DNA of 64,000 nucleotides from an uncultured Flavobacteriales bacterium (GTDB lineage Bacteria > Bacteroidota > Bacteroidia > Flavobacteriales_D > Crocinitomicaceae): the NCBI GenBank assembly GCA_903935095.1, contig CAIZQH010000018.1, forward strand, positions 37,620-101,619, given 5' to 3'. Shown here piece by piece: positions 35,087 to 45,002 of the stretch (position 1 is its first letter; every line of letters starts with the position of its first letter). The notes beneath the pieces were generated by a model. That model was not told the origin of the DNA. It searched no databases and saw only the letters and a program-made list of their open reading frames with translations. The position numbers and the translations under genes are program-made.

Positions 35087-36997
35087 CTAGGATCGTTCTA
35101 CCCAATCACCATGTTCTTTGATTAAATCAATCAAGGCATCAACGGCTTCTTCTGCAGCCACATTTTTGCGGACAACGGTTTTTTCTTTGTATAAATGGAT
35201 TTTACCTGGTCCTGTTCCAACGTATCCATAATCGGCATCAGCCATTTCACCTGGACCATTCACAATGCATCCCATGATTCCAATTTTAATTCCTTTTAAA
35301 TGGGAAGTCCTGTCGCGAATTTTGGCCGTGGTTTCTTGTAAATCAAATAAGGTTCGTCCACACGAAGGACAAGAAATATATTCCGTTTTCGAAATACGTG
35401 TTCGAGTTGCTTGAAGAATACCAAAGGCAGTCGAATTGATGAAGGTTTTCGGCTGTTCACCAGTGATCCAAATGCCATCTCCGTATCCATCAATGAAAAG
35501 AGATCCTGCGTCACTAGAAACATTTAACTGGAACTTCTCCGCGTCACTTTCCAACGAATCTACTTTAATGATGACTGGAATGTCCATCAGTTTGTCCGCT
35601 AATTCACTGAAAAAACGCCTAAACACCTGTGTTTTGTTTGCGTACTTCGTTGATACAATCAGTGTCAATTTCGCATAATCAGCGAGTATTGCTGGAATTT
35701 CATCTTCTGCATGCAAGGTTAAAAAACCCCCTTGGTCCTTCGGCAGTTCCTGTAACTGGTCGATAGTTAGTTGAGGATAGAATCCAACTCGCTCGGAAAA
35801 ATGTGCTTTCCATGACGTGAAATCACAAATCACACCCAGTGTTCCCGGAACTTCAAAAGTTAAAGAATTTGAACCAATGTATACATAGTCGGCAGCGAGA
35901 TCTTGGAGGTTCCATTTATCTAAAGTGACGGAATAATTGTATCCAAAGCCATAGAAATTAGCTGGAATAAGTTCCGTTTTAGTGGACATATCCGCAATGA
36001 CAACTGGGACATGTTTTCCACCTATATTGTGAATTTCACGACTGATTCTTCGTGCATATTCAAAGGGATTATGCGCAAGTTTCGAGGAATCTATTGTTAG
36101 CGGATAAATAGATTGATCTTGGTATTTTTCTGCCAGTTTACGCGCCACTGGAATTTCGAATTCTGGTTCTTCCGTTAAGGAAACACGGATGGTATCACCA
36201 ATCCCGTCTTCCAATAAAGCGCCAATTCCCACAGCCGATTTAATGCGTCCGTCTTCGCCATCACCCGCTTCTGTAACACCCAAATGCAAAGGGTAACAAC
36301 GTCCGTTCTGCAACATGCGGTGCACCAATAAACGGTATGCTTGCACCATCACGAGTGTGTTACTCGCTTTCATGGAAATCACTAATTCGTGGTAATCATT
36401 CTTCTCACAAATATGGATGAATTCCATCGCAGATTCCACCATTCCTTCAGGGGTGTCACCGTAACGACTTAAAATGCGGTCTGATAAGGAACCATGATTC
36501 GTTCCAATGCGCATTGCAGTCCCGTGTTCTTTGCATAGCAATACGAGCGGAGTAAATTTTGCTTCTATGCGTACAAGCTCCGCCTGATAACTTTCGTCAG
36601 TATAGTCTATTTCTTCAAACTTCTTCTTATCGGCATAATTTCCAGGATTGACCCGAACTTTTTCTATCAATTTTGCCGCAATTTCTGCTGCATTAGGCGT
36701 AAAGTGAATGTCGGCAACTAAGGGAACATGGTAGCCAAGTTCGGCTAGTTGTGAGTGAATGACACCTAAATTCTCTGCTTCATTCTTACTGGGAGCTGTT
36801 AAACGAACCAATTCACATCCAGCATCAATCATTCGAATACTTTGCGCAACTGAACCATCAGTATCCATCGTATCAGTTGTGGTCATCGATTGTAGTCGAA
36901 TAGGATTATTTCCACCTAATGTTAATTCACCTATACGCACCTCCATCGTTGGAAGTCGTTTTCGGTTGAATGGATCAATGCAATAAGTTGGAATCAT
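35087..36997 (-). CDS. ispG: 4-hydroxy-3-methylbut-2-enyl diphosphate synthase, long form
   Basis: 636 residues. The N-terminal TIM barrel has VRIGELTLGGNNPIRLQSM and RVNPGNYADKKKFEE. A middle insertion of about 250 residues is typical of the three-domain IspG of Bacteroidota, Chlamydia and plants. The C-terminal [4Fe-4S] domain supplies Cys ligands in SCPSCGRTLFDLQ and MGCIVNGPGEMADADYGYVG. It makes HMBPP in the MEP pathway, using reduced ferredoxin or flavodoxin. Single-gene unit with a -7 box 25 nt before the ATG. Confidence 0.96.
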   Translation of the reverse strand: MIPTYCIDPFNRKRLPTMEVRIGELTLGGNNPIRLQSMTTTDTMDTDGSVAQSIRMIDAGCELVRLTAPSKNEAENLGVIHSQLAELGYHVPLVADIHFTPNAAEIAAKLIEKVRVNPGNYADKKKFEEIDYTDESYQAELVRIEAKFTPLVLLCKEHGTAMRIGTNHGSLSDRILSRYGDTPEGMVESAMEFIHICEKNDYHELVISMKASNTLVMVQAYRLLVHRMLQNGRCYPLHLGVTEAGDGEDGRIKSAVGIGALLEDGIGDTIRVSLTEEPEFEIPVARKLAEKYQDQSIYPLTIDSSKLAHNPFEYARRISREIHNIGGKHVPVVIADMSTKTELIPANFYGFGYNYSVTLDKWNLQDLAADYVYIGSNSLTFEVPGTLGVICDFTSWKAHFSERVGFYPQLTIDQLQELPKDQGGFLTLHAEDEIPAILADYAKLTLIVSTKYANKTQVFRRFFSELADKLMDIPVIIKVDSLESDAEKFQLNVSSDAGSLFIDGYGDGIWITGEQPKTFINSTAFGILQATRTRISKTEYISCPSCGRTLFDLQETTAKIRDRTSHLKGIKIGIMGCIVNGPGEMADADYGYVGTGPGKIHLYKEKTVVRKNVAAEEAVDALIDLIKEHGDWVERS

Positions 36998-37022
36998 GAA
37001 CTAGATGTGTATGTATGCATAA

Positions 37023-37030
37023 CAAAAGTA
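37023..37030 (-). promoter_or_regulatory. Candidate -7 box (TACTTTTG) of ispG
   Basis: Exact TAnnTTTG match, 25 nt before the ispG ATG. Confidence 0.45.
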
Positions 37031-37065
37031 CGGATAGTTTGTTTTTTAAATCGGGATTTTGGTGT

Positions 37066-37073
37066 GATATTTG
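37066..37073 (+). promoter_or_regulatory. Near-consensus -7 box (GATATTTG) of the TonB-domain gene
   Basis: One mismatch to TAnnTTTG, 24 nt before the ATG at 37098. It overlaps the TTG at 37071, which argues against that codon as the start. Confidence 0.3.
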
Positions 37074-37097
37074 TTTCGTCGAAAATTAAAAAGATCA

Positions 37098-37721
37098 ATG
37101 AGTGTTTTAAAAGGACTTTTACCCGTATTCATTTTGTTTTTATTCATGTCCTGTGAACATAATGAAAAGAAATCATTACCGAAGAAGATTCAACCGGAAG
37201 CGGTGATTCAGTCGACACCTAAAGTCCACAAGTCCCCAAAGACGGATAAGCAAACGCGACGAATCATACCACCAGAAATCCTTCCTGTGCCATTTGGTCC
37301 ATTTGATCCAGACCCAGGACCCGACCCGCTTCCGTATGATCCGGGAGAACCACCTGTCGTGTGCCCAACAGTAGATCCAGTCGTGATAAAAGCGGATACT
37401 ATTTATGATTTTCCTGCGTACTTGCCAGAATTTCCAGGAGGTCAGGAAGCATTAAAGAACTACCTTCAATCGAATTTGGTTTATCCGCAAGATGCAATTG
37501 AGCTGGGAATTGAAGGAAAAGTATTTGTGAGTTTCGTTGTTTTTGAGGATGGAAGCATTGAACAAATAACCATTCTTCGCGGAATTAAAGGAAATATGTC
37601 TTGTGAAAAGGAAGTGCTTCGTTTGATTAAACGTATGCCAAATTGGATTCCAGGTAAGGATAATGTTGGAAACGAGTTAAAGGCACGAGTAAAAATACCC
37701 GTAGTTTTCAATTTGGATTAG
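37098..37721 (+). CDS. Lipoprotein with TonB C-terminal domain
   Basis: 207 residues from ATG 37098. Lipoprotein signal with lipidated Cys19 (FLFMSC). A basic/proline-rich linker (PFGPFDPDPGPDPLPYDPGE) resembles the periplasm-spanning part of TonB. The C-terminal 95 residues are a TonB_C domain (FPGGQEALKNYLQSNLVYPQDA ... RVKIPVVFNLD, read with an internal gap). A lipid anchor instead of a membrane helix means it cannot couple to ExbBD like classical TonB, so it may be an accessory or outer-membrane protein. Its stop overlaps that of the sensor kinase. Confidence 0.83.
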   Translation: MSVLKGLLPVFILFLFMSCEHNEKKSLPKKIQPEAVIQSTPKVHKSPKTDKQTRRIIPPEILPVPFGPFDPDPGPDPLPYDPGEPPVVCPTVDPVVIKADTIYDFPAYLPEFPGGQEALKNYLQSNLVYPQDAIELGIEGKVFVSFVVFEDGSIEQITILRGIKGNMSCEKEVLRLIKRMPNWIPGKDNVGNELKARVKIPVVFNLD

Positions 37722-40700
37722 TCAACGGTTGGCAACGCTAGACGGAAGGTTGATCCAATATTTTCTTGAGATTCAAAAGAAATAATTCCCCCGTGTTTTT
37801 CTACGATTTGTTTCACCAAGGATAGTCCGATTCCACTTCCCGATGATTTCGTTGTGAAATGCGGTGTGAAAATGCGTTCTGCCTCCTCGCTTGAAATGCC
37901 ACAACCATTATCGGAAACTTGAATCAAGCAAAAGTGATTTTCCGTCGTAAGTTGAATGTGTATTTCTCCATTTGGTATACCGACCAAAGCTTGCTGTGCA
38001 TTTTGCAGCAAATTCACCAAGACCTGAATCCATAAATTGCGGTCTACATGGACCATGATTGATCTTGACTCCGGATGAAATTCAAGTTTGATCTGCTCTT
38101 CATTTTCATAAAGGGAACATACTTTTTCGACGATGTCAACCATGTTTTCGAGCTGTAAAATAGGTTCTGGCATTTTCGCGAAGTTGGAAAATTCGTTGGC
38201 CATTCTGGTTAGTCCATCGATTTGTTCAATGATGGAATCCAGTACCCGATTCAATTGCTGTTCTCCCTCTTTATTTTTCGGGTCATAACTCCGCAAGAGG
38301 TGTTGTATACTTAATTTCATGGGTGTCAGTGGATTCTTAATTTCATGGGCAATTTGCTGAGCCATTTCTCTCCATGCCATCTCACGTTCCGTAGAGGCTA
38401 AACGTTGTGCAGCAATCTTAAGCTCATCCAATTTGTCATTATAAGCTTGAACGATGGCGCCAATTTCATCTTTCTGCTGGTATTTAATGTAGCTATTTTC
38501 TTTTCCAAATTGAATGTTTGACATGTGCTTTTTCAACACGATGAGTGGCTCAATAAGCCAATTCGAAACGAGTAGTCCTATGATAACGGAAAGCGCGAGC
38601 AATAAAATAAAGACATTGATAATGGAAGTAACAAAGGTTTCAATTTGATGCTCATATTCTTGTTGTTGTCCAAAGTGCTGCAAGTTGACAAAGCCAATTT
38701 CTTTCCGTTTTTCATTGTAAATGGGCAGGTAGGAAGAAATAAAAGATAATTTACCAATGTCTTCTGAATGAGAAAAGGCACTCTTGTTTTTTACTTGAAG
38801 TTCCGTTAATGCAATCGGATTCATTTGTTCACTGATGAGTCCAAGATCGAAAATCTTCGGGCGTGAACTAGCAACAAGTAGTCCCTTGCTGTCATAAACA
38901 TTTAAGTCCGTATGAAAAATAGCAGAAATTTTTCGAAGCGTATGTTGTAAATACAGACGGTCTTTCGCTATTGTTAAAGAGGTATTCTTAGCTACCTTTG
39001 ACCTTAATTCTTCTTGAATTGAACTAAGTTTATCTTGAATATTCGAACGGGTAAAATCTTCATATTGTTTTCCAACAAAAACGCCGCTTCCAATCCCATA
39101 CAAGAGCAAAGAGAGCACTAAAACCAAGACAAAAGCAATTTGTATTTTAAAGGCAAAGGATAAATTTAACCCTCTAAAAACCGCCCGTCCATTGATGAGG
39201 TAAATAAGCACCATTAATATCCCCAAAAAACAAAAGATATACGCAAAGGAAGTAATGTAATCAAACCAACTTTTAGCCATGATGGAAATGACGATGGCGT
39301 TTTGATTGGACTTCCGATAGAAATAATGATGGAATCCTTCTTGAGAGAAGGAGCCTTCTATCTTGTTCGCAGGAAGCAGCGAATAAATAGAAACGGGGTA
39401 ATTAAAAGCCCCGGATTGGTGGATTAAGTTTCCCTCGGCGTATTTAGCAATCGAATATTCCTCTAAATCCTGAATCACGTTAGCTTTGTCTGAAATGAGC
39501 AATCTGGGAAACCCAATTTCCTCAGGTATTCGCTTCGATTTCAAGCGTAGCCCTAGAAATATGAACTGCTGACCTAAATCGATTTTCTGAAGGATGACAT
39601 AGCTTAAACCCTCTTCTTCATTCGGTAAGTAAAAGATAGAAGGATCAATATCTGATCGCTCTCCATGCAAGGAAATTAAATCGCTGATCTGATCAAATGA
39701 GGTGCTGTCCTGAGTAAAAAACGAAATTCCCTGCGCATCGAAAACATCTAGTGCTAAATCATACCCATCCCATATCCCATGAAAATACCTTTTTTCTAGT
39801 ATGGCATTCAATGTGCCAATTTCAAAGCTGGTGGCTTGATGAATGGAAAACTGTTGAAAAATTCGGTCAGATAAGAGTTTTTCGCGGAGCTCTGAATACT
39901 CAAGTTCTAAATTTACGTCTCTTTCTGTGGCTATTTTTTTGGCATAAATGGCTCTGTTTTCTAAATCCTTTTGTTCGTTTTTACCAATTAATTCATGAAC
40001 AAAAACCAAGGAAAAAAGACACAATAACACCAATTGAAAGGAGAATTGTTGTATGGTATCCTTTCTTCTGTAAAACAAAAGATTTACAAATAAAATCACA
40101 AATGGGATGACCAACGTGAAGTAAGAAAAATCATTCAATCCCGCGACAGTCCGGTAAACGATAAGAAGAACGATGGACCCAATTAACACCAGGGTGTTGC
40201 TCGCTTTTTGTTCGAAAAGGCTTTCCGCCATAACAAAAATGATTTTCTGGAAACTTAGGAAGCACAGGCCAATGACGCCAAAAAAGACAAAAGAATCGGT
40301 GTTTAAAGCAAAAAATTGGTTGAAATTGACAGGGATGCTCGAATGTAACACCACCATCTTGATCAAATAGATAATAGACAACCAAACTCCATAAATGGCA
40401 ACAAACTGAATCCAAATAAAAAAGGAGTTTTTCGTTGCCTTGAAAGATTTGAAAATGGTTAAGAATCCAAAGGAAATAAAAATGCTATTGATGCAAAAAT
40501 CCAAAAAACTGGGAAACCATTCGTTGTATGCAAAAAGTTCGGCTGAGTGAAATGAGGCCTCCTCAAAAAGTTGCTCTAGTGGTACTTCAAACAAAATAAT
40601 TCGCGTGACCAAGAGTCCTGAAACCAAACACCACCTGCCTATTTTACTGGACTCAATCTGTTTAAAAATGCCAAAAAGCAAAGAAATAAGTCCAACTAAA

Positions 40701-41299
40701 AAAAGCGGTAAAATAAACCAGGGTGTTGATTCGGAAGGATGGTCACCAGGAATTATGGAAAAGCAAAAGTGTTTGTTTGCATTGTAGATGGGGAATCCAT
40801 GGCTAATGTCTAGGGAAATGCCAAATTTTGCTCGACCAAATATGGGATTGGGATGGGATTCAATGAATTCATTTGAATATGGATATTCTTGCACGATACA
40901 AAAAGTGGCACAGCAGGTATAATCACCTTCTTTAAACAGCTCGCCGTAATACCATCCATTTTGAAGTTGAATGAGTCCACGGCCTGGGAATTGAATACTA
41001 GAAAAATTGGAAACGGGGACTTTATTCGTATTCCACTTAATTAATCGATCTCGTTGATAAATGTGTATTTGACATTTTTCTTCTTCGGAAATGGACCCAT
41101 TTCGCTTGTAATAATGCAAAGTATTTGGCGCAACGCGCTTAATTTTTTGCTCCTGTTGCAGAAAAAGTTCCTGAATCTTTTTATAAGGTAACTTTTGTTC
41201 TTCTTCAAGGTTAAATTGCTGAAACAACAGTACACCAAACGAACCAATAGCAAGCAGAAAATACTTGATATTCAAGGTTATGTGCACCCATTTATTCAT
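37718..41299 (-). CDS. Large multi-domain membrane sensor histidine kinase (NtrY-like C-terminus)
   Basis: 1193 residues. An N-terminal membrane helix and extracytoplasmic part are followed by about seven helices (roughly 190-440), a second extracytoplasmic domain (about 450-690), two more helices, a third extracytoplasmic domain (about 755-890), a last helix and a HAMP-like linker. The kinase core has the H-box HEIKNPLTPMKLS with phospho-accepting His985, the N-box LVNLLQNAQQAL, and DNGCGIS and GSGIGLSLVKQI ATP-lid motifs. No response regulator is adjacent. It overlaps the uridine kinase gene by 4 nt. Confidence 0.9.
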   Translation of the reverse strand: MNKWVHITLNIKYFLLAIGSFGVLLFQQFNLEEEQKLPYKKIQELFLQQEQKIKRVAPNTLHYYKRNGSISEEEKCQIHIYQRDRLIKWNTNKVPVSNFSSIQFPGRGLIQLQNGWYYGELFKEGDYTCCATFCIVQEYPYSNEFIESHPNPIFGRAKFGISLDISHGFPIYNANKHFCFSIIPGDHPSESTPWFILPLFLVGLISLLFGIFKQIESSKIGRWCLVSGLLVTRIILFEVPLEQLFEEASFHSAELFAYNEWFPSFLDFCINSIFISFGFLTIFKSFKATKNSFFIWIQFVAIYGVWLSIIYLIKMVVLHSSIPVNFNQFFALNTDSFVFFGVIGLCFLSFQKIIFVMAESLFEQKASNTLVLIGSIVLLIVYRTVAGLNDFSYFTLVIPFVILFVNLLFYRRKDTIQQFSFQLVLLCLFSLVFVHELIGKNEQKDLENRAIYAKKIATERDVNLELEYSELREKLLSDRIFQQFSIHQATSFEIGTLNAILEKRYFHGIWDGYDLALDVFDAQGISFFTQDSTSFDQISDLISLHGERSDIDPSIFYLPNEEEGLSYVILQKIDLGQQFIFLGLRLKSKRIPEEIGFPRLLISDKANVIQDLEEYSIAKYAEGNLIHQSGAFNYPVSIYSLLPANKIEGSFSQEGFHHYFYRKSNQNAIVISIMAKSWFDYITSFAYIFCFLGILMVLIYLINGRAVFRGLNLSFAFKIQIAFVLVLVLSLLLYGIGSGVFVGKQYEDFTRSNIQDKLSSIQEELRSKVAKNTSLTIAKDRLYLQHTLRKISAIFHTDLNVYDSKGLLVASSRPKIFDLGLISEQMNPIALTELQVKNKSAFSHSEDIGKLSFISSYLPIYNEKRKEIGFVNLQHFGQQQEYEHQIETFVTSIINVFILLLALSVIIGLLVSNWLIEPLIVLKKHMSNIQFGKENSYIKYQQKDEIGAIVQAYNDKLDELKIAAQRLASTEREMAWREMAQQIAHEIKNPLTPMKLSIQHLLRSYDPKNKEGEQQLNRVLDSIIEQIDGLTRMANEFSNFAKMPEPILQLENMVDIVEKVCSLYENEEQIKLEFHPESRSIMVHVDRNLWIQVLVNLLQNAQQALVGIPNGEIHIQLTTENHFCLIQVSDNGCGISSEEAERIFTPHFTTKSSGSGIGLSLVKQIVEKHGGIISFESQENIGSTFRLALPTVD

Positions 41300-41931
41300 G
41301 TTTGCAGTTCCATTTTTGTCAAACCGGAAAGCGCATCAAATAAGCGTACAAAATCGGCATCTGCACGATGGTCATTTCTAAAAATAAAATGAGCTTGCTC
41401 CTTGTACGGTTCAATGAAATCTTGATAACACGGGAGTACATGATGGTCCCATTGGTAGAGGATCTCAGACCTTTTATAACCACGGGTTTCTTGATCTCTA
41501 TAGATGCGTCGATCCAATTGTGTTTGGTGATCTACATCTACGAAAATACTAAAGTCCAATTTTTCAAATACTTTTTCATAATGAAACAGAAACAATCCTT
41601 CCACTATAATCACCTCGCTCGGCTGAATGGTCAATAATACGTTTTTATTGGGAGGCGCATTGAAAAAATATTCTTTAACTTCTATTGGATTTCCAGTAAC
41701 CAATGTATGAAGATCTTCCTCCAATTTATGCTGGTCTAACGCGGTAGGTAAGTCAAAATTTACTTTTCCATTGGGATCTATGGATTGCATGTCAAGCGGA
41801 TGGTAATAGTTATCCATTGAAAATACGGAAGGTGTAATTCCCCCGAAAGATTCTGACAATCTTCTAAGCAATGTGGTTTTACCCGAGCCACTACCTCCAC
41901 ATATTCCAACAACAAATGGTTTCTTTTTCAT
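41296..41931 (-). CDS. udk: Uridine kinase
   Basis: 211 residues. Walker A GGSGSGKTT (residues 12-20), then SMDNYYHPLD and NFDLPTALD as in uridine/cytidine kinases, and the lid-region RRIYRDQETRG. It phosphorylates uridine and cytidine in pyrimidine salvage. First gene of a two-gene unit whose second gene is the sensor kinase (ATGA overlap). A TAnnTTTG box lies 15 nt before the ATG. Confidence 0.93.
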   Translation of the reverse strand: MKKKPFVVGICGGSGSGKTTLLRRLSESFGGITPSVFSMDNYYHPLDMQSIDPNGKVNFDLPTALDQHKLEEDLHTLVTGNPIEVKEYFFNAPPNKNVLLTIQPSEVIIVEGLFLFHYEKVFEKLDFSIFVDVDHQTQLDRRIYRDQETRGYKRSEILYQWDHHVLPCYQDFIEPYKEQAHFIFRNDHRADADFVRLFDALSGLTKMELQT

Positions 41932-41946
41932 GCACGATACTCCTCA

Positions 41947-41954
41947 CAAATATA
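41947..41954 (-). promoter_or_regulatory. Candidate -7 box (TATATTTG) of udk and the sensor kinase
   Basis: Exact TAnnTTTG match, 15 nt before the udk ATG. Confidence 0.45.
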
Positions 41955-42036
41955 CAACATGTACGGCAGGTTTTTATTCCAATCGATGTGCTAAATAAAA
42001 GAAAAATCGTAACTTTCTCTTTTAATACTGATCCTT

Positions 42037-42651
42037 ATGAAAAAAACGCTCTCCGTTCTATTCTGTCTGCTTTGCGCAATATCCTTGAATGCTCAATTAA
42101 AATTGGGCGCCATTCCTTTGATGTTGGATGATCAGCTTCAAAGCACGATGGGGGAAACCACCTCTTTGAATGATGCTAAAAAAGCAAACGGAATTCTGGT
42201 TGTTTTCTCCTGTAATACCTGCCCATTCGTTGTTGGAACCGAAGATTTTCCTGGATGGGAAAGACAATACAATACACTTTACGACTTGGCCGAAAGCTTA
42301 AACATCGGAATGATCTTGGTTAATTCAAATGAAGCAAAACGAACAGGGGTTGATTCCTACGAAGAAATGTTGAAGCATTCACAAGCGCAGCACTATAAGA
42401 TGCCGTATTTAGTGGACGTTAATTCAACAATGGCCAATATTTTTGGAGCGAAAACAACACCTCACGCATTTCTGCTGAACGCAAAAATGGAGTTGGTGTA
42501 TATGGGATCAATTGATAACATTTGGGATAAACAACGAAAAGAAGATGTGCCTTACCTAGTGAATGCTATGCAACAACTAGCTGCTCAAAAGAAAATAAAA
42601 ATGGACTCAACCGCACCTAAAGGATGTGGAATTAAACGAATCACTAATTAA
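42037..42651 (+). CDS. Exported AhpC/TSA-type redoxin
   Basis: 204 residues. Signal peptide MKKTLSVLFCLLCAISLNAQ. Redoxin-type thioredoxin fold with Cys59-Asn-Thr-Cys62 followed by PFVVG; the cis-Pro loop is KTTPHAFLLNAKMELVYMG. The C-terminal KGCGIK with one further Cys is unusual. It is probably a periplasmic thiol reductase or peroxidase-like protein. It lies 8 nt upstream of the serine protease gene, so the two are likely co-transcribed; the redoxin may serve the protease's cysteines. Confidence 0.85.
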   Translation: MKKTLSVLFCLLCAISLNAQLKLGAIPLMLDDQLQSTMGETTSLNDAKKANGILVVFSCNTCPFVVGTEDFPGWERQYNTLYDLAESLNIGMILVNSNEAKRTGVDSYEEMLKHSQAQHYKMPYLVDVNSTMANIFGAKTTPHAFLLNAKMELVYMGSIDNIWDKQRKEDVPYLVNAMQQLAAQKKIKMDSTAPKGCGIKRITN

Positions 42652-42659
42652 TATTAACG

Positions 42660-44990
42660 ATGAAATCAACGCTTACTTTATTACTTACAATGCTCGCTTT
42701 TAATGGATTCTCTCAACAGGGAGATGGGGTAAAAAAATCTTATAAAACTTCCATTAATTTGAAGGAATTGACAAGAATCAATTTCCCGCAACCGGATATT
42801 CAAGTCTTAAAAGCTGAAGATGAATTAGTCGATGGAACTGGAACAGCTCCTTGGCGTTTTGGTTGGAATAACTACACCAACCTGAATACGGATAATACAG
42901 GGACGTGGACCACCCTTCCAAATGGAGATCGTATTTGGCATTTAGTGGTGCATTGCGAAAATGCCTTAACTATTAATTTAACGTTTAATCATACTGTGAT
43001 TCCAGCGGGAAATCAGTTGTATGTATTCAACCCGGAAAAGGATTTTATCCTCGGGAATTTTACAGCGAATCATTTATATGAAGGACAATTGGGGACAGAA
43101 TTAGTACCTGGAAATACTTCTATTGTGGAGTACTTTGTTCCTAAAAACAATGCGCAAGGACATGTGCAAATTGGGGTTGTTACGCATGGATATAGAACAG
43201 CTTCGGAATTTCAGTTGAAAGCCTTTGGAAGTTCGGGCTCTTGTAATAGAAATGTGAATTGTTCAGAAGGATTGCCTTGGACGCAACAACGCAATGGCGC
43301 GGTCATGTTAGTTTCTGGAAGCAGTGGCTTTTGTTCAGGCTCTTTAATCAACAACACTTTAAATGATGGAAAGCCTTACGTGTTAACAGCTGATCATTGC
43401 GGCAACAATCCTACTTCATGGATTTTTCGTTTCAATTGGCAATCACCGGATTGTAATAATCCAGCAACATCGCCAACTTTTCAATCTTTGTCAGGAGCCG
43501 TACTTCGCGCGCGCGCAGCAGCATCTGACTTTTGTCTAGTAGAAATCACGGGTGGATTATCCAATGGAACAGTGCCAGCGGCTTATACGCCATATTTTTC
43601 TGGTTGGGATCGCTCTGGTAATACGCCAACTTCAGCAGTAGGAATCCATCATCCATCTGGAGACATTAAAAAAATATCCTTTGAAAATCAGCCGTTAATT
43701 TCAACAACATTTGGGAATTGCCCGCCAAATAGCCACTGGGGGGTAACAACTTGGGATAGTGGTGTGACCGAAGGAGGTTCTTCCGGCTCTCCCTTGTTTG
43801 ACCAAAATCACCGAATTATTGGCCAACTGCATGGTGGAGCATCTGCTTGTGGAGCAGCCAACCTATCTGATGAATACGGAAAAGTAAGTGTTTCCTGGGA
43901 GCCAGTTGGAAGCAATACAACCAATCAATTGAAATGCTGGTTAGATCCAAACAATGCTGGAGCACAATTCATTGATGGTTTCGACCCATCGAATGCAACA
44001 GTCGCGCAATTGGATGCTGGGCTTTCAAGTCCTGCATTAGAATTAACTGCTTTTTGTGGCACGAACTATACGCCAAAAGTAACCATCGCAAATTCTGGAA
44101 CAAGTATGCTTACATCGGCTGTTGTGACGTATTCCATTGATGGCGGAGCGAATCAAATCTATAATTGGAGCGGTTCATTAGCGCAATGGCAAACAGCATT
44201 AATTACACTGCCAGCGATTAATTTGACACCTGGAAACCATACGTTTAATGTAAGCGTTTCAAATCCGAATGCAGGAATTGATGAGAACGCCGTAAACAAT
44301 GTGGCAAATAGCTCCTTAACGGTTGATCCGATTGATCAAACCTTGGGATTATTAAAAGTAACCTTGTTAACGGATACTTATCCAGATGAAACATACATGG
44401 AATTAACAGCTAGCAATGGAACTGTTGTTTGGTTTGAAGGAAACGAGGCGATTGTTGGAAATTATGGAACGGGAAATAGTCCTGCACCAACGGACCCAAC
44501 CGCACCACTTACTGGGACCACAACGTATAACTACGACATTCCCATTTCAGTGAACGATTGTTATACGTTTACTATCTATGATTATTATGGCGATGGACTT
44601 GGTGCTGCTCAATGGCCGCAAGGTGTCGACGGTAATTTAACCTTATTGGATAATGCTGGTGCGGTATTGTATACGCTTACAGCTCCGGATTTTGGTGACA
44701 TGGTATCAGACATCATTAAAAATACCGATAATTCAGGAGTGGAAGAACTTGGACTCATGCAATGGAATGTTTATCCGAATCCGACAAAAGGAAACTTAAG
44801 CGTAGCTGTTCAACACGGTCAAGCAACGGAATTGGTGATTCTTGATTTGTACGGCAAAACTATTTTGCGTCAAACCATCCAAAACAACTTAGGAAACCTG
44901 ACTACTGAGTCTTTGTCCAACGGGACCTATTTTGTGCAAGTGAATTTTGCGAATGGATCAACTTCCACGAAGACATTCATTAAACACTAG
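42660..44990 (+). CDS. Secreted trypsin-like serine protease (lysyl endopeptidase-like) with T9SS type A sorting domain
   Basis: 776 residues. Signal peptide about 1-18, a propeptide-like region, then an S1 protease domain with triad His246 (LTADHCG), Asp290 (SDFCLVEI) and Ser375 (GGSSGSP). These motifs match the lysyl endopeptidase/S1 family. A CARDB-like domain (about 455-560), an aspartate-rich module with YDYYGDG, and a type A sorting domain (WNVYPNPTKGNLSV ... TKTFIKH) follow. It is probably surface-attached or released for protein degradation outside the cell. Its stop overlaps a Shine-Dalgarno-like sequence for hemW. Confidence 0.92.
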   Translation: MKSTLTLLLTMLAFNGFSQQGDGVKKSYKTSINLKELTRINFPQPDIQVLKAEDELVDGTGTAPWRFGWNNYTNLNTDNTGTWTTLPNGDRIWHLVVHCENALTINLTFNHTVIPAGNQLYVFNPEKDFILGNFTANHLYEGQLGTELVPGNTSIVEYFVPKNNAQGHVQIGVVTHGYRTASEFQLKAFGSSGSCNRNVNCSEGLPWTQQRNGAVMLVSGSSGFCSGSLINNTLNDGKPYVLTADHCGNNPTSWIFRFNWQSPDCNNPATSPTFQSLSGAVLRARAAASDFCLVEITGGLSNGTVPAAYTPYFSGWDRSGNTPTSAVGIHHPSGDIKKISFENQPLISTTFGNCPPNSHWGVTTWDSGVTEGGSSGSPLFDQNHRIIGQLHGGASACGAANLSDEYGKVSVSWEPVGSNTTNQLKCWLDPNNAGAQFIDGFDPSNATVAQLDAGLSSPALELTAFCGTNYTPKVTIANSGTSMLTSAVVTYSIDGGANQIYNWSGSLAQWQTALITLPAINLTPGNHTFNVSVSNPNAGIDENAVNNVANSSLTVDPIDQTLGLLKVTLLTDTYPDETYMELTASNGTVVWFEGNEAIVGNYGTGNSPAPTDPTAPLTGTTTYNYDIPISVNDCYTFTIYDYYGDGLGAAQWPQGVDGNLTLLDNAGAVLYTLTAPDFGDMVSDIIKNTDNSGVEELGLMQWNVYPNPTKGNLSVAVQHGQATELVILDLYGKTILRQTIQNNLGNLTTESLSNGTYFVQVNFANGSTSTKTFIKH

Positions 44991-44994
44991 GAGG
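44989..44994 (+). promoter_or_regulatory. Strong Shine-Dalgarno (AGGAGG) before hemW
   Basis: Complete AGGAGG, 8 nt before the hemW ATG and overlapping the upstream stop codon. Such a full anti-SD match is uncommon in Bacteroidota genes and none of the others here has one that I noticed. Confidence 0.6.
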
Positions 44995-45002
44995 CGATAG
45001 GA

